Source of the DNA: Apostichopus japonicus
Lineage: Eukaryota; Echinodermata; Holothuroidea; Aspidochirotida; Stichopodidae
Length of the DNA stretch: 64,000 nucleotides
Direction of reading: 5' to 3'
Assembly: GCF_037975245.1 (NCBI RefSeq)
Contig: NC_092581.1
Coordinates: forward strand, 19,926,303-19,990,302
How positions within the stretch are numbered: position 1 is the stretch's first letter; every line of letters begins with the position of its first letter. Under the pieces are notes generated by a model, which worked only from the letters and a program-made list of their open reading frames with translations, made no database searches and was not told the origin of the DNA. Below, in pieces: positions 13,101 to 28,372 of this stretch. The translations under genes and the position numbers were made by a program.

Positions 13101-15404
13101 TTTTCTTACAACCATACCTCAGCTAATGTATTTAGCAATAAAAAGAACAGATATTAAATAAATGCTATTACATTGAAAATCGTTAGAGATGTCAAAACAC
13201 ATCAGTGACGTTTTCCATTTGTTTCATTATCTACTTAACACATATTACATTTTTTATAGATTACGTTAGTTCCTTTTCGCCTCGTTACAAAAACTTTCGA
13301 GTGTTTAACTATAATTATCTCTTTATTTTCTTTTCAATTTATTAAAACTATTACAAAGTAATCTGTTTCTTTTTTATTGGTTGACAATAAAGGCAAGTTT
13401 TCGCTTGCAAATAATTTGAGTGATTGAAGTTCTTTTGATGCAAATAGAAGAGCGATATATATATATATCTTCCATCAATTAGTAACATCCAGTTAAATTG
13501 AGTGTTGTCATTTCAGATTTGCATTATAAGATGAGTTTGCTTTCTTTCTAAGACAGAAACTGCAGAAAGATGGATTTGATTATCCATCCGGATTTGACAT
13601 CACAGTCCTTTAACTTCATAACTAAAATTAAGTATCTAATCACTTGAAACAAATGAGTGACGTAGATTACATATCTCCCTACTCTGGAGATATTATCTGC
13701 TTAATATCACGAAAGACATCTGACGAACTCATTATATAAAGCCCAAGTCATACTTATAACCTTCGGTGTAGCATTTTGAATGTCTCCCCTCCCAGCTTAG
13801 AATCGCATTTGCCTACAGCGTCATGTTGTAGGAAGTTTAACAAATTTACCGTTTATAGTCACTATATACGTCTTGCCTATACCTAGAACATTTAACAGTC
13901 ACTACTCGGTAGTTTAAATGCTTGGAAACTTGACGGCGGTGTCCCGAATTGATAGTAATAAAAGACAACATTGTCAGTGAACTTGATGTGAAGTATCTGC
14001 GGCCAACGACCTGATATATTCCCGCAAGTACCTCGTAATCAGTTTCTCTTTGACTTCTTTCTCCTGTGAGCCATAATTCACTATGCCATCATCAGCCGAC
14101 GGAATTAGTTTACGCCCTAAGCGAAGATATCTTACATAGCCTACCGTGTTAAAGGATATCAACATTGTAAACGTAGTCTGTTGCTATCGTAGGGTAGATG
14201 CGCACAGTAATTGACAGCTATAACATTCAAACTATGTATGGTCATGACTATATAACAGGTGGAACGATTGAATTGAATTGAATTGTTGCAAATTATGTCA
14301 AGGACAGAGGAGTGTTTTATTGCCTCTGTACCCCCTCGAGAACAAGTGTATCGTTTTGTTTACTCCGCTTCAACATTGCGAAAAAATCGGGGCAAACTCA
14401 TTATGTTCTTTCATATACCTTTACTACTATTTAACAAGTATATTCAGGGCATTTTCCATATTTTTTTCAAAGCATTTCTAGACATGATATGGGTTACTCG
14501 CAGTCATTGTAGTAAAATACCGTCAATATATAGAAAGACAAACGTCATACTGTTTATGTAAACATCCATCATATACACCTAAATTTACTTGAGATAATTG
14601 TTACGTGACGGCATATAAGAGGATATATAAGATTTGTCTTGCGGCTTCAAATGTAAAAGTAAACATATATATCGCGTGAGTGAAAATTGAATAGGCAGAA
14701 ATACTCAATCAAAATTGGGAACAGTATCGACAGCAATCAAAGATTTTACCAAGATTGTTTTAAAGAAAATTGTCGTTATAGACAGTCATTGCTTTTTGTG
14801 TTTTCTACCCACCATGGCGGTATGGGGTACACAAAACTATGTTCGTTATTCATAATTAACAAGATTGCGATCAGTGAATAAATTAACCCTGCATGGTAAG
14901 ATAACACCCAATAATATAACCAGAAATTTATTATTCTAAATATTATTTTATTCCTTTATAAATCACGGTCTTCCACTGCCATTGCCAGTCTCTCATGCTG
15001 TAGATATTTCCAAAATCATAACATAACAAGGTGTTAAAGTCTGTGAGTATTACCAAACAATAGTATGTTTGAATTAATACAAATGGTCATTTGTATATAG
15101 TGAAGATTCTTCATCCATTTTTTAAGGCCCACCCCATAACCCCCCCCCCCCAACTCCCTCCCTCATTATCACTCACTCTCAGCTCGGAGTATTTCATGTT
15201 GAGTGAAATATGCATTTGTTTACATTTCATATATGACATTCCTCATTGTCTATGAATAATGTAGAGAATTGTAATCCATAGATTGTAATAACGGAAATTT
15301 TGTTAACTTTTTTTTGTCCAATTTCAGCATTATGTTAAACCTTTGAAGCAAACGATAGCCTTCACTGGCCACAAATTCATAACGAATATATAAGATAGAT
15401 AGTA
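10131..15404. other. Gene-free AT-rich DNA
   Basis: No supported gene is seen. Visible content: a GAA-rich tract at about 12569-12614, a small AT tract near 13457, a poly-C segment at 15138-15150 and many short A/T runs. A 63-residue open frame on the minus strand (14165-13974) has fairly even composition but no recognisable motif and no clear splice context, so it is not called. Confidence 0.55.
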
Positions 15405-16072
15405 TCCATCCATCCATCCATCCATCCATCCATCCATCCATCCATCCATCCATCCATCCATCCATCCATCCATCCATCCATCCATCCATCCATCCATCCA
15501 TCCATCCATCCATCCATCCATCCATCCATCCATCCATCCATCCATCCATCCATCCATCCATCCATCCATCCATCCATCCATCCATCCATCCATCCATCCA
15601 TCCATCCATCCATCCATCCATCCATCCATCCATCCATCCATCCATCCATCCATCCATCCATCCATCCATCCATCCATCCATCCATCCATCCATCCATCCA
15701 TCCATCCATCCATCCATCCATCCATCCATCCATCCATCCATCCATCCATCCATCCATCCATCCATCCATCCATCCATCCATCCATCCATCCATCCATCCA
15801 TCCATCCATCCATCCATCCATCCATCCATCCATCCATCCATCCATCCATCCATCCATCCATCCATCCATCCATCCATCCATCCATCCATCCATCCATCCA
15901 TCCATCCATCCATCCATCCATCCATCCATCCATCCATCCATCCATCCATCCATCCATCCATCCATCCATCCATCCATCCATCCATCCATCCATCCATCCA
16001 TCCATCCATCCATCCATCCATCCATCCATCCATCCATCCATCCATCCATCCATCCATCCATCCATCCATCCA
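15405..16072. repeat. Perfect (TCCA)n microsatellite, 167 copies
   Basis: The 668 bases are an uninterrupted TCCA tetranucleotide run, 167 units with no interruption that I can see. On the minus strand it reads (TGGA)n, and the repeated Met-Asp-Gly-Trp frames are an artefact of this repeat rather than a gene. It passes directly into an AT microsatellite. Confidence 0.99.
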
Positions 16073-16073
16073 A

Positions 16074-16075
16074 CC

Positions 16076-16148
<73 letters not shown>

Positions 16149-16165
16149 TATATATAAATATATAT
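16074..16165. repeat. (AT)n microsatellite abutting the TCCA tract
   Basis: TA dinucleotides with a few C and A interruptions follow the TCCA tract after a short CAACCA transition, forming a compound microsatellite. Confidence 0.9.
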
Positions 16166-18584
16166 ACATTTATTTATTTATTGCAGTTAAAAAAATTGAA
16201 ATGTTAAAGACATTGTCATGGGCACTCATATATAACTGGGCAAAGAAATCGTCAGAAAAATTAATAATTTAATTCCTTTCTTGGAATATCTTATTGAGGA
16301 AAACCTGCAGCATTTCATCATAATATGATATTGTGGCAATAAACATTATATAGAGCTTCGTATTTAAGCTCTCAAATAAGGCGCTTAATATCCTGTGGAA
16401 GTTAATTCTGATGATAAAAAAGTATGAACTTATGTATAAGTTATTTAGTCATTTTCCACGAACTAATAAAACGAAGCTAAATTTGATATTTACTTTTATT
16501 TTCAAAGATGCTATTACAGCGAGATTTAATAAACTATTCAAGTATTTCAAATTTATACAATTTATGCATCCAACATCATTTCCTGCCATTTCTCTCTGTA
16601 AATATCAACGCTCTCAAATATATAGGATAAGGAAAAATGTATTGCAAATAAATAAATATACAAATACATATATTTATTTATACATAAAACATTACACATG
16701 ATTTATTTTCAGTGTTGATATAATGTTATTGCCTCCTTGAAACTAGCTATAACGAACATATGAGAAGACGCCAATGAATTGCAATATTTACTGCTTATTA
16801 AATAATTGCCCGTTTTTTAAGTACAGAAGGCACTCGACCTCCCCAACGCTAAAAGTAAATAAAGTATTCCTTGTTACACCTGGCCTCCCCAGCCAAAGCG
16901 TACAATTCCCCTCCCCCTCCCCTCCATCGCCCTACCTCGCGACCCAGTCCTTCCTCATCAGCAGATCAAACTCCCTTTCGGATCGGATGTATAACATCAA
17001 GGCCGTACCCAGGCAGTTGCACGGGGATCCACGCCCCCAACCTGCATGCTAACTGCTAATCCCCCCGCCCACCCATCTGTGTCAACATCATACGTACAAA
17101 TCGTCACAGGTTACATGATATTGAGTATTATACCCCTCCTTAAATTGTTGATGCCCCTCCTTAAATTGTTGATGCCCCTACTTAATTTGGTGTTGCCACT
17201 CCAACTACAACTACCTCTGGCCTGATGGGCATACGCAGTGGTCAACCTTACACATAGTGAGTTGTATGTGTAGGGTTTTACAAAAAAAATCGTTGCAGTA
17301 ACAAGGTTCACTTTGCTCCAATGCTGTATATGTGAAACACATACCGTACTTGTGTTTCCGTATATGTGAATCAAGTTTAGCATATAATTGCGCTTGTGCA
17401 GCGGCAAATGATGCATGACGTCACAAAATCCACCGCTTGTTGTTTATATCGGTATCAGATCATTAGGAAGGGTTAACGTACATCATATGAACCCATACTG
17501 CATGTGAGATGAATCCTGGCAGAGAAGAACACAATCTGAAGCATGTATTTTATCTTTACTTATATGAAACTGACTTTTCATGAACACTTGGAAGTTCAGA
17601 CTAGCTGTCGTCTAATTTTATGCAGCAAAGAGGCAGCGACCTTGAACAACTGGTTTTGAAAAGTTCCATCATCATAAAAGAAAACAATATTTGTGAATGA
17701 ACGATGATTTTGAGCATGCAGTGATTATCTATCTTTTCATGCTAGTAAGAGTCACATGATGAATCGATCTTATTTCCAACGGAATTGTCCTTTCTCCTTC
17801 ATTAAAGACCCAATGGGATTAACATTTGACGAAGAAGGATCTGTGTTAAGGGGTTTCATACACAAATTATAAAACAATCAAGTACCCTCGTGACTGCCAA
17901 AAGATAACATCAATTCTTTTGCTCTTTGAATGTATTTGCATAATATTTGTTTAGTGATGGAGAGAAAAACTATCAATGTGTGGTCGACGTGAAATAATTC
18001 CTGAAACGAAGTGTTTGAATAATTATTCAACACATCACAGAACTGACAATGAGAACGGTTAATTTTTTTCTTTCTTTCTTTGTTTTTAACAACGGGCTGA
18101 TGTCTAGAGTAGAGTTTGTACTTTCACAAAACCTGTTACATCCACAAATAAGGCGAGAACAAACAGTGAAAAAGAAAAAGAAAAAAGGCTTTTGAAAGAA
18201 AAGTCATCTGGACACCTTTAGACGACCTAATCAAAAATAAAACATCGCTAACAGCGATGTTACACATAAGAATGCAATGTCACGGTCTATGTGTGATACC
18301 TCGAGAAATGCGGAATGTGTCAGCTAACATCTACCAAGCAGCAGATGCAATATGGTTAAACGATTTCCAGTTTTGCCGGGAGTCAACACTCTTGTATTTC
18401 AGTTGATTTATTTGCTTAGTGTTTGATAAATAATGTTTATGGTTTTCTAGAAGTCTTTGTCCTTCCTTTCAATGAAAACAAAAGTGTAATGGATTTGCCA
18501 AGCGAAAGACGGACCTTCAGAAAGTAATCAAATGAAAATAGTGTGAAAGAAACAATTCAAATAGCACGATATATAAATAATATC

Positions 18585-18650
<66 letters not shown>

Positions 18651-18651
18651 T

Positions 18652-18694
<43 letters not shown>

Positions 18695-18696
18695 CC

Positions 18697-18732
<36 letters not shown>

Positions 18733-18880
18733 AATATATATAAATATATATAGGCCTATATATATATATATATATATAAATATAAATATATATATTTATA
18801 TTTTTTATTTAGTGTATAAATATATGTATATATATATATATATATAAATATATAAATAAATAAATAAATATATATATATT
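18585..18880. repeat. Compound AT-rich microsatellite with AGGCCT islands
   Basis: About 300 bp of TA and TAAA tracts are interrupted by TAGGCCTA islands near 18691 and 18752, which are themselves palindromic. The local open frame of alternating Ile and Tyr is a by-product of the repeat. Confidence 0.9.
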
Positions 18881-21800
18881 TTCATCATTTTCGAGACGGT
18901 TTCGAATTTAAAAAAAAGTAAGTTCCTTGTGAGGTATAACGTGTGTGGATTCCGCGATTCATTGCTTAGCAGATATTGTTTTTGAAACGTTACTAACCAA
19001 AGACTTTTTACTTATTTCTGGTACTCTTGTGCGATTATTAAACAGGTGGTCACAACACTTACCAATATTGTCAACAGAGTTTGTATCTTTTAAATATTTT
19101 GTTTGCCATTTACAAACTAAATGAGCTCAATAACCCTTATAGTTCCGGAATCTCTTCATGCATCAGTTAGGGTAATGTAATAACGTGGACTCAGAGCAGT
19201 GATGCGAAACATTGTGTGATATGCAATAGATCAACAACTTTATATTTCACCAATTAACGAGAGAAAAAAGAATATCTCGAACAGCCATTAATAAGAATGT
19301 TTCAACACAAATGTTATCGAATGGAATGGCAAGCTATGAAGGAGTGAATGTTGTATTCAGTAATTAATATATGCCGAAGATAAGGTTATGACAGAAACAT
19401 TCATTCACATATAAAATAAACATTTCACTTATATCAGGGATCAACATACATAACAGAAACAGATGTAAGGAACAAACAACATTTGTGTTATATAATGTTA
19501 TTACAAGCCTAGGTGGAATTCAAGCTTAGCATCACGAGGTCTGCTTTGGTAGATGAGGCTTAACCTCAGTTTTTTGTAATTAAACTGTCACGGGCCTCTG
19601 TATAATGCACTTTTATCGAAATCGTGTAAAAAAAATAATCTTACCATAGGCCTGGTCATAAGCTGGAGTAATACAAATATATTTGCAGGAGCAGTTGTTC
19701 ATCCACAAACTTAATTCTAAATATGTGGTAACCGGTGAAAAATAGCACAGTCTGGTGGACACGTTGTAATATGTCATCCAAGATGGCGGACAAGAAGGCC
19801 TGGTTTCCACCCTGCCATATAGGCCTATTAGCATACCATGCCACATTTGGGTATTCACCAAGATGCTTGGTTAACCATTGTTGAGCAAATGTCTTAGAAG
19901 GACATAATTAGTTGTGATGCTAAGATGTCGAAGAGGATGAAATAAACTATTGATGATGATATAGACCTCAGAAGAGTACGACTCGGACTGATGGTGATTT
20001 AAAGCGTTTTAGATATGCCTGGATGAAATATCAAGATTCCGCAAAGAGAACTGCCAGATCACTATGTTAAACTTTCACCTCTTCTATATACCTTAAATTA
20101 AAAACGGTCATGGGTGGGTAAAATTTGTAACTGTTATGATAGCCCAGGTTATCAACTCTCCTATCTGCATGTGGTGGGAAGAACATGCTGTAGTTTGATA
20201 ACTTCAGTCTATTCTCTATAGCGGCCTTGGAAAGTGACGAATTTAGTGTGTAATTCAATGCAGGAGTCATTAATTCTGCTACGACATCTTATACTGGTGT
20301 AACATTTCATCGTCATCTTTAATCACAAATTGTATTATTTTTATCGTTGCTTTTCAAATATAAAGTATTGTCCTATAAGAACTGAAAAGAGATATTTCGG
20401 TGGCTGAAGATGACTGTTGAATCAAAACGATGGAAATTTACTGCACCTTTAGATCAAAAAGTACATCCTGAAACATGTTGATGACAATGTTATGAATTTT
20501 GACAAAAAGATGGTGGATATTTGTGTTAGTGCATCTGCATACATAGCAGCAGCAGAGGTCAGCTTATTTGATATAATATTAATATTTAATTCACTGATGC
20601 ACAGTAGAAAAGAATACTTTTAAAACAAATTATTAATACTTCCTTATTATATAACAGCCCAGCAGACATTTCAGTTGTATCAGGTTTCAAGGGTTAATAA
20701 ACAAAGAGATTATTATATGAAAAACAAATCTTTTGAAGGTCAGTTGCCATTGTGACATCACAGACCTACTGACCTATCACAGACCATTTCAGAATAGAAT
20801 CGAAGGCATAGCCAATCAAAATAGGTTACATTCAATCAACCATATAGCTTGGGTTAGGTTCAAATATTTAAACGTTTTTTTTTTACAACTAACAGTGGAA
20901 CATTTTTCTCGTTTAAGTGTCCGATAATCAGTCACCGGAATATCTCTATATGGCTTTCCAAATGTCATAACGACGGAGACTAAAATTTCTTGGGCCTATA
21001 TAACGAATGACTTTAAGGGTTTGGTTTCCTCTCAACAATATGATAAATAAGTGCCAACTAAAAGTCAAAACGCCAAAACGAACCGTACTCCTGAGATTTC
21101 TTCATAAGTCGAAGAGGGAGAGATTTTTCACCGTAAAATTCAGACAGTTTCTGGAAACCACTCGACTTGGTTTCCTCTGGTAATCTTTGCATTGACTTTG
21201 TCTGTGGTTGAGCATAAATTAATTCCACCTGTAAAGTGTCAGCCATGCATCACTTTATTTACAGCCTTATATCCAGGTATATATTTTACATCAGTATAAA
21301 CCACCGGTTCGACTAAAACGGATAGTCCAGTGGAACTTTTTATTTAAAAAAAATAATTTTTAGTACTTATTTTTTCGACTTATGAAAAAGTATAACACAT
21401 TCTAAGCATTCTTGCTTCTTGCACGGATTCTATTTTAATGACTGTGGCATCGAAAATAATGCTTACGATATAGTATAAAGGTCCATACCAAAACTCATTT
21501 GTGACAATGCAAATAAACATATTACTCATTTGTATAGGAAAAAAGAGAGAAACAACCAATGGTTGTCGTATGAAACAAACACGTTTGTTGTAATCTGAAG
21601 GCAGAAAAAAAATGTTTTTTTTTTCTCGCACTTTCTTTCCCTTCTTTATCTAATTATGTGAAAAGTGACATAACTGTTCGTCGAAATATCTACGTATGTT
21701 ACGACTCGGTTTTATTTGTTGAACCCCTTCATACTCACAGAGTACTTTCTTTTCAGATCACATCATTTATATCCACACGTATTTGGCCTATGGTCACTTT

Positions 21801-24800
21801 ATACGAAAGTTTATAAAAAGGCCAGGCTAGGGTTTCTCCGTTTACTTTCTACGAGGGCCAGAGAAAAAAAAAACATTGATTGGAGCAAAATGCCAGACAG
21901 AATCAAAATTATTACAATATGTGGACCGATTTACTTTCTCGGTATGGGCTGAAATCTTTCGTTGGCCAGATTTGGCCCACGGGCCACTTATTGAGAATCT
22001 TTGGTCTAAATTAAATGCTGATATCTGTATTATTAACTGCTATACACTATTCCTCGAGGCCACACATTGACACGAATTCAGCAAGTTAACAATATACAGT
22101 TTGTATCGCTCTTGTATATCTTTGGCATAATATTAATAATAATCAGCAGTTATTTTTACGACGCTTAAGCGACCACAAATGTGGGAGAAACTTGAAGGGC
22201 ATAGTCATTACAACTGACACGTCGGGTGGCTTCCAATTCAACATTTTTACTCGAATTAGTAATCTTTCCAAGTTAGAAAGTCATTTCAGATGGTATACCG
22301 TAGATTGCTCTTGGAAGCAAAACCCACGTTTCTATGACCGATTGCTATAAGCCTCATTGCTTCAAATAACACCGCCTTTATCCACTCGGCCACAGCACCG
22401 GTAATTGTATATCTTTGGAAGGTGTTGAACACATCTAGCTTCTTTAACGTTTAACCTATAATAACAATAAAACCTGGATTATCCGGACCTTTGTATAATC
22501 CGTGTCCTCGTTTTTCCTAATACGAAACCTGGTCATTCATATTAATACAATACAAAACAAAACATATATCCTCAGTACAGCCCATTATATTATTTTATTT
22601 TATTTTATTTCCATTACTTTATAATTATTTTCATTTGCTTATCGTCTGTTCTACATAAATTTTAAATTCATGTACATATTTCTTATTTAGGCCTATTTAA
22701 CATTTTGGTACATATATACTCCGTACATTATTATAATTAACAAATACAGCATGCTTTTTCATTATCACAAGTTTTTCAATTTCAATTTTCAATTTCCCAC
22801 GTACCATGATTTATAAAGCTGCAGGGATATTATTATATTTTTCTTTTGTTGCTGGAACATACATTTTGACATTTTGAAGGTCGTAAAAGTAGGCATCGCC
22901 AATGACCGAAGTAATGAGTTTCTTTTCACAGATTATTCCATCTAAACCTTAAAATTACAAAATATCAAGTTTCACACGCGTCTAAGTAATTTGTGTTCTG
23001 CGCGTTACCAAGGTCACGAGGTGTCAAACCCTTAAGGATTTTGTGAAGGGGTAGAAAGAAAATGTGTCTTTATAAGAGTTTCTTTTCGATCAATACAGTG
23101 CCATTAAGTTGAAGAAATTTCTACTATCTTTGGTTTACCGAGTTGGTCATTTGTTTTTTTTTCAGTGATGATAATTATTATTTTTTTTAGTTGTAGACCT
23201 CATATATTATCAATTGTACCTTGAGGTGGTAAATCCGGCATCTATGTAAACTATTTATTATTTATTATTGATTATACGTAAATTTATTTTGAGAATAATT
23301 GACCTATTTAAGATTATTTTATAGAGGGTGCTATATTGATCACGTGACTCAACTGTGGGTCACGTGCTCATATAGATCCTTTGTATAGGCCTACATTGAG
23401 CGTTTGCTCCTAGAAATTATATTTTAAGGAATTAAACATAAGACAAACTAAAAATGTAGGTAAATAATACAGAATAAATATAAAAAATATGAGTACGTGT
23501 GTATGTATTGGTACCATACCACGAAAACAGTAATGTACATCCTCTCGAAAGGTTAACCATTGTCGAAAAACAAAACAGACAGAAAGTTACTCTAATACAA
23601 CGATTGCTTTGACATGTGTCAGTCATTATTAATACAAAATTAGCCATCATTATCTTTCCATGTGAAAGAGTATAAATCAGTGTACAGATGGTGTGAAAAT
23701 AAAGCGGACTGTAAGATGATAAACCTCAGCATAGAACTCAATTCAATGCTTAAAATGTGAATGTTACTTCGAGCGAGCAGTCGGTAGGAAATGTGGTGGT
23801 GGGGGTGGGGGGGGGGGTGGTTCACTATGCCAAACGTACCCCCTCTTTAGTGTAGCTTAATATCTTAACTTTCAAGATGGTACGATGCAGGTGCCAATGT
23901 AGACCACGCCATCAGCTATCATGTGCCGGGTAGGCTATGTCAATTTTTTAATTTCTACATGTGCTTTAGGCAGCTTGGAGAGGGACGAATTTAGTAAGTA
24001 ATTGTGGTAAACAGCCTGCAAGGCTCTGAGTACGAAAATTGCTATTAAATTATGAACAAGGTATCTAGTACATGATTTCTTAAATGACTTGAGTAAGAAT
24101 TCACTGCAGGTTCCGATGGTTGTCTTAATTTATTTATATCGCTTTAACACACACACACACACATAATAAACCACTTAATGTCAATAACTGAATACTCAAA
24201 TAAGTTCATAAAACAACTTTAAGAAAACAAAGGGGTTGGGGTTATTATATTTTCCTGGCAATTTACATGAATGTATCAATCGCCGTCAACTTGTCATTAG
24301 TTTTCTATTCCAGTCGTTAGTTATTATGAGTACACTGTTAATGATCTTAACTGTATATGAAACAAACTTTAGACGTGCTAATGAACGAAATTTACATTCC
24401 TGTAAGAAAAGGAAAACTGTTAAAATATTGTTTTTTCTGACGTTTTTTTTTATTGTTTTTTCTCTTTTTTCTTTTTGTCTCTTTTGAAAACCTGTGATTG
24501 CCCATCTGATCTTACACTATGGAAACAAACTACATCGCTTTTCTGCCCTCTAGCGACATGTAGTCACAGACTATACCATTTACGCAATGTCGGATCCACT
24601 AATGACAAGGGAAGAAGAAGAAGAAGAAGAAAAGGGGAAAAAATACTGAACAACAAACTAAATCAAGAACAAAAACGAAAAAACAGAAACAAAAAAACGC
24701 GTCAAGCCGTGTTGGCTTTAAAGTCCATCGCCCCTAGCTAAAAGTATAGTCTTCTTTCTATGTCAAAATAAATGTGAATCCACCGCAGCATTCTCCCCCT

Positions 24801-27061
24801 CTAAACTTGATGTCTGGAATAGATGCTTCGAAAAGGGTAAACTCTCCTCCAAGTATCTTAAAGAAACCAAATTTATTCATTCTTCAGGAATTAGGGTGAC
24901 TTTGAAAGCGTATTTAATTGAGCACTACACTTTTCAGCGGATAAAGAAAACATTGCAAGAGGCAGGCAAGTTAAATTGGGCGTTAAAAAAGGAACCCATA
25001 AAAAGCTCTTTGGTTGAGCGTTCTTCTGTAGAACTTGGATTGGTTCGAAATGGGTCATTAAAATTCATGAACAAGGCAGCTTGCTGGTTAAGACAAAAAA
25101 GCACAAAAAGCACAAAAAAAGAAAACAGAGTATGTGCGCAGAGTTCATACGCTTATCATTTACCTTCATCGATTCACTTTCAATCATTTTAAAAGTAAAC
25201 AAAAGGCCGATTAACCTCCTTCGACCTAATCAGGAGGGCCAGTTGTGCCAGTGACCTACAAAGAAGAGCGTCCTGCATCTGACCAGCATTTATAACTTCT
25301 CTTTCATCGTTTTCGCTTATTTCATCCTTAGCTTAAAACGGCTAGTTGCGTTAGTAAACGTGAAAAATATTTCCGTTTTGAGAATCAGATGAGCATAGAA
25401 GTGTATTACCTATAACTTCCTGCATTTGTGTCGGAATAGAGATTCCATATTTAGAGAAAGCCTTTTGCATGTCAAAACATATACTGAAGGTCACCAGTAT
25501 TTTAGCCTGAAATTTAAGCATGATAAAATGGTTTGATATATTTTCAGGATATCGGCCACCTCAACCTAGCGACTCGTTATGACGCCTTGGACCCGATTAC
25601 GGCGGATAATTTATGAGCCGGTATATGTGTGTTTTTTTTTTTTGTGGGGGCGATGTACCGGTGTGCCGGTTAGCCAATTCGCCTCTGATGCAGGTCCAAC
25701 ATTCTTTTGACTTTTTATTACAACATCAACAAAACAGCTATTATCAGTTTATTCAAAATCATCTTTTATTCGTTCTCAAAGAAACCACTCTTTAATCGAA
25801 TCATCGATCTAAGTGTCTGGTCCATCTAGTTTAGCACAAACCCCATTATGACAAGCGCCGCCTATAGCGACCAAAAATCAATTGGAAACAGTAGATTTTA
25901 GTGGCCTCAAATAACATATTTATACACAAGGTAACACTAATGTCAAGGACAAATCATGTTGGGTGTTATCCTGCAGATAAAGTTGTGAAGTTGAAAGAAT
26001 ACGGTTTGATGGATATATTAAATTTCTAAGACAGTGAACTATTAACAAGAACAATTATTCCTGGTGATGACGTCACTGAAGGTTAAAGGAGAACAATTGC
26101 AAACATTTGAAACAACTGAATATCTAGAGAACCAAACTAGATATAGAAACCATACCTGCACTCGTTTCTTTTAAAGTCTAGAAATATGCAAAATAAGAAA
26201 CTCTGCCTAAGGCCTTCCTTTAAGATAGCAACCCCCCCCCCCCCCCAACAAAGTACGTTAAATAGTCTTCAATGAAATAGATTCACATCTCCATTTAGTA
26301 ATTATTATACTCAATTAAGATAAAACTCAAGTAGCGCATTGATCTTAAGTGCTCACAATTACTAGTGACATTTTGAGAAGTAAAAAAAAGTTCCTATGTT
26401 CGTTGTACAAGACATGCTCAGTATTTGAGAATTAGTATCAAGTATCCAATGAAGCTTGGCAAATTGGATGATTTCTTAACAAGTCAATTTAAGACGATTC
26501 ATTGTCGTTCGATTAACCAAAAGCACTTATAAATTCTCTAAAGAGAAGCTGTTCGGATGTATGGACATCTCTGCCTAGTACAAAGTTGTTCTAGGACGAA
26601 CAGTACATTCCTCGTATATATAAACTGGAATTAATCGTAGTTTGTCTCCACAACGAAATGGAAGTAAATAAACGAATTAAACAGCTTTATAACCGCCACA
26701 AAATCTCCCAATACCAGTCCCCACAAATCCCCACCACCCTCCCCTCCCCTCCCAACCCCTCCCCACCCACCCCCTCTCCCTCTCTTGTAAAGACATTACA
26801 GTATCTGTCAATCTTACAGATCAATTGCGACAGTCTAGATTGGCGAACTTGATGAGCAGACTTTTAGAAACTTCAACCTTTGTCAAGCCTCCTTTCATGG
26901 TCGAATGAAGTGAAGTATGCTTCGAGGCTGACTTCCAAGAATTCACGAAGGAAGTCATCACCCTTCTCTTTCTCTCTCTCTCTTACTTTCTTATACTGTC
27001 CTTTTCTCTTCTATCTTCCCCTTTTGAGTTCATGATACAATTTGATGCATAATCCTCCCAT

Positions 27062-27081
27062 GCCGGCCGGCCGGCCGGCCC
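27062..27081. repeat. GGCC tetranucleotide run
   Basis: Four to five consecutive GGCC units form a self-complementary GC island inside AT-rich DNA. It includes two CpG-containing overlapping eight-base palindromes. Confidence 0.9.
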
Positions 27082-28109
27082 GATACGTTTCGCTGAACTA
27101 CGCCTAAAAAGTTTCCAAGTTTTTCTTTCCTTTTCTGCTGCTCTTGTTGTTGTTTTTGCAAGGTTTCAATTCGTAATACGCAGTTGTAAAACGAGCATTC
27201 AAGTTAAGATCTAAGAAATTGTTATTAATTTATTGTATATTTTTGACATTGCCAAATTTCTCACATCACTTTAAAAAACCAACCAACTTTGATTGCCTTC
27301 TCATGTTAATAATGTTTGCGTCAATTTGTGTGTATGTGGGTGTGTATGTGGGTGTGTGTGTGAACTTCTATGTGATTTGGAGCGTGACTTATGACGTCAC
27401 ACAGGGAAGACGGGAAGGGTACGTTGTTCTGCTCTTCGGAATTTTAGGAATTATATCTAGTTTCGTTTTCCAGCCATAGGTGGCGAAAGAGAGTACAAAA
27501 GTTAAATCTGGATCAGGGAGGGGGAGAGGGACAAAGGCAGCGGGGCACCTCCTGTAAATCACCTCAAAAACGGCACGACAGATTGGACCCTCTATACATT
27601 CTGCACAAAATATTCCAGTATATGAATGTTTCTAAACAAAACGACCCTTTCATTACTACTATATTCATTTTTTTTTTTAAAGAGCACTTTTTAACTACAA
27701 TCTCAACAGCTTACTTTCTAGTTACAAAATGGACACTTTTCATTACCGAAATAGCAAACGGCACAATTCGTTTACAAAAATGGACTCTTATAATTAATGA
27801 AAAGCGGCACGTGTGAGTTTGTTTCGCAAAACTAGTGGTGTACACCCTCGGCTCCGCCCCCTGTTCCCAGCTATACCCATCCGTTTGCTGCGAACATGCC
27901 CAGTTGTTTTAACATTAGGTACCAAGCAAAATACTTGTATAGTGAATATCTACTCCTAGTCTAGTATATTCACATATTATTGTACTCATCCTTTCATTGA
28001 TTCATACAAGTACTATATATGACCTGAATGAGAAATCGTGTTTAGATAGTAGTGCAAAATAATGCGTACTTATACTCCAGCTTTGTACTCGTACATGATA
28101 TAAATGGGA

Positions 28110-28372
28110 TATTCTACTTGAACTCCTACTCATGCTTTTGCACTCGTACCCATGCTGCTACACTGTTACTCATGCTGTTGTACTCGTGTTCCTGATGTTG
28201 CACTCGTTTGTATGATATTGTACTCGTACCCATGCATGCTGTAGTATACTCGTACTCATGCTGTTGTACTCGTACTCATGCTGTTGTACTCGTACTCATG
28301 CTGTTGTACTCGTACTCATGTTGTTGCACTCGTACTCATGCTGTTGTATTCTTACTAATACTGTTGTTCATA
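28110..28372. repeat. 20-bp minisatellite (about 12 copies)
   Basis: Units of the form CATGCTGTTGTACTCGTACT recur in tandem. The central copies at about 28255-28335 are nearly identical, and the flanking copies from about 28110 are progressively diverged. Confidence 0.9.

Larger units (their letters stand above)
16166..28100. other. Gene-free DNA with scattered simple repeats
   Basis: No exon could be supported on either strand, apart from the AT-rich repeat at 18585-18880. Visible items: three copies of a 24-bp CCCCTCCTTAAATTGTTGATG-like unit near 17133-17190; a (TTTTA)n tract near 22590-22610; a (CA)n tract near 24150; a GAA tract near 24611; poly-C near 26230; C-rich sequence at 26730-26780; and a GGCC run at 27062-27081. 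The open frame at 24896-25192 has ordinary composition but no recognisable domain and no clear splice sites. Confidence 0.5.

Noticed and set aside
13974-14165. 63-codon minus-strand frame with even composition
   Set aside because: No domain, no clear splice sites and no neighbour to join; not enough support.
15250-16169. Long minus-strand frames of repeated Met-Asp-Gly-Trp (up to 281 codons)
   Set aside because: They are pure translation of the TCCA microsatellite, open in all three frames because the unit lacks stops.
18543-18743. Ile/Tyr alternating frame
   Set aside because: Translation of an AT microsatellite.
24896-25192. 98-codon + strand frame, Lys-rich
   Set aside because: No recognisable motif, low-complexity end (KSTKSTKKE) and no splice or promoter context.
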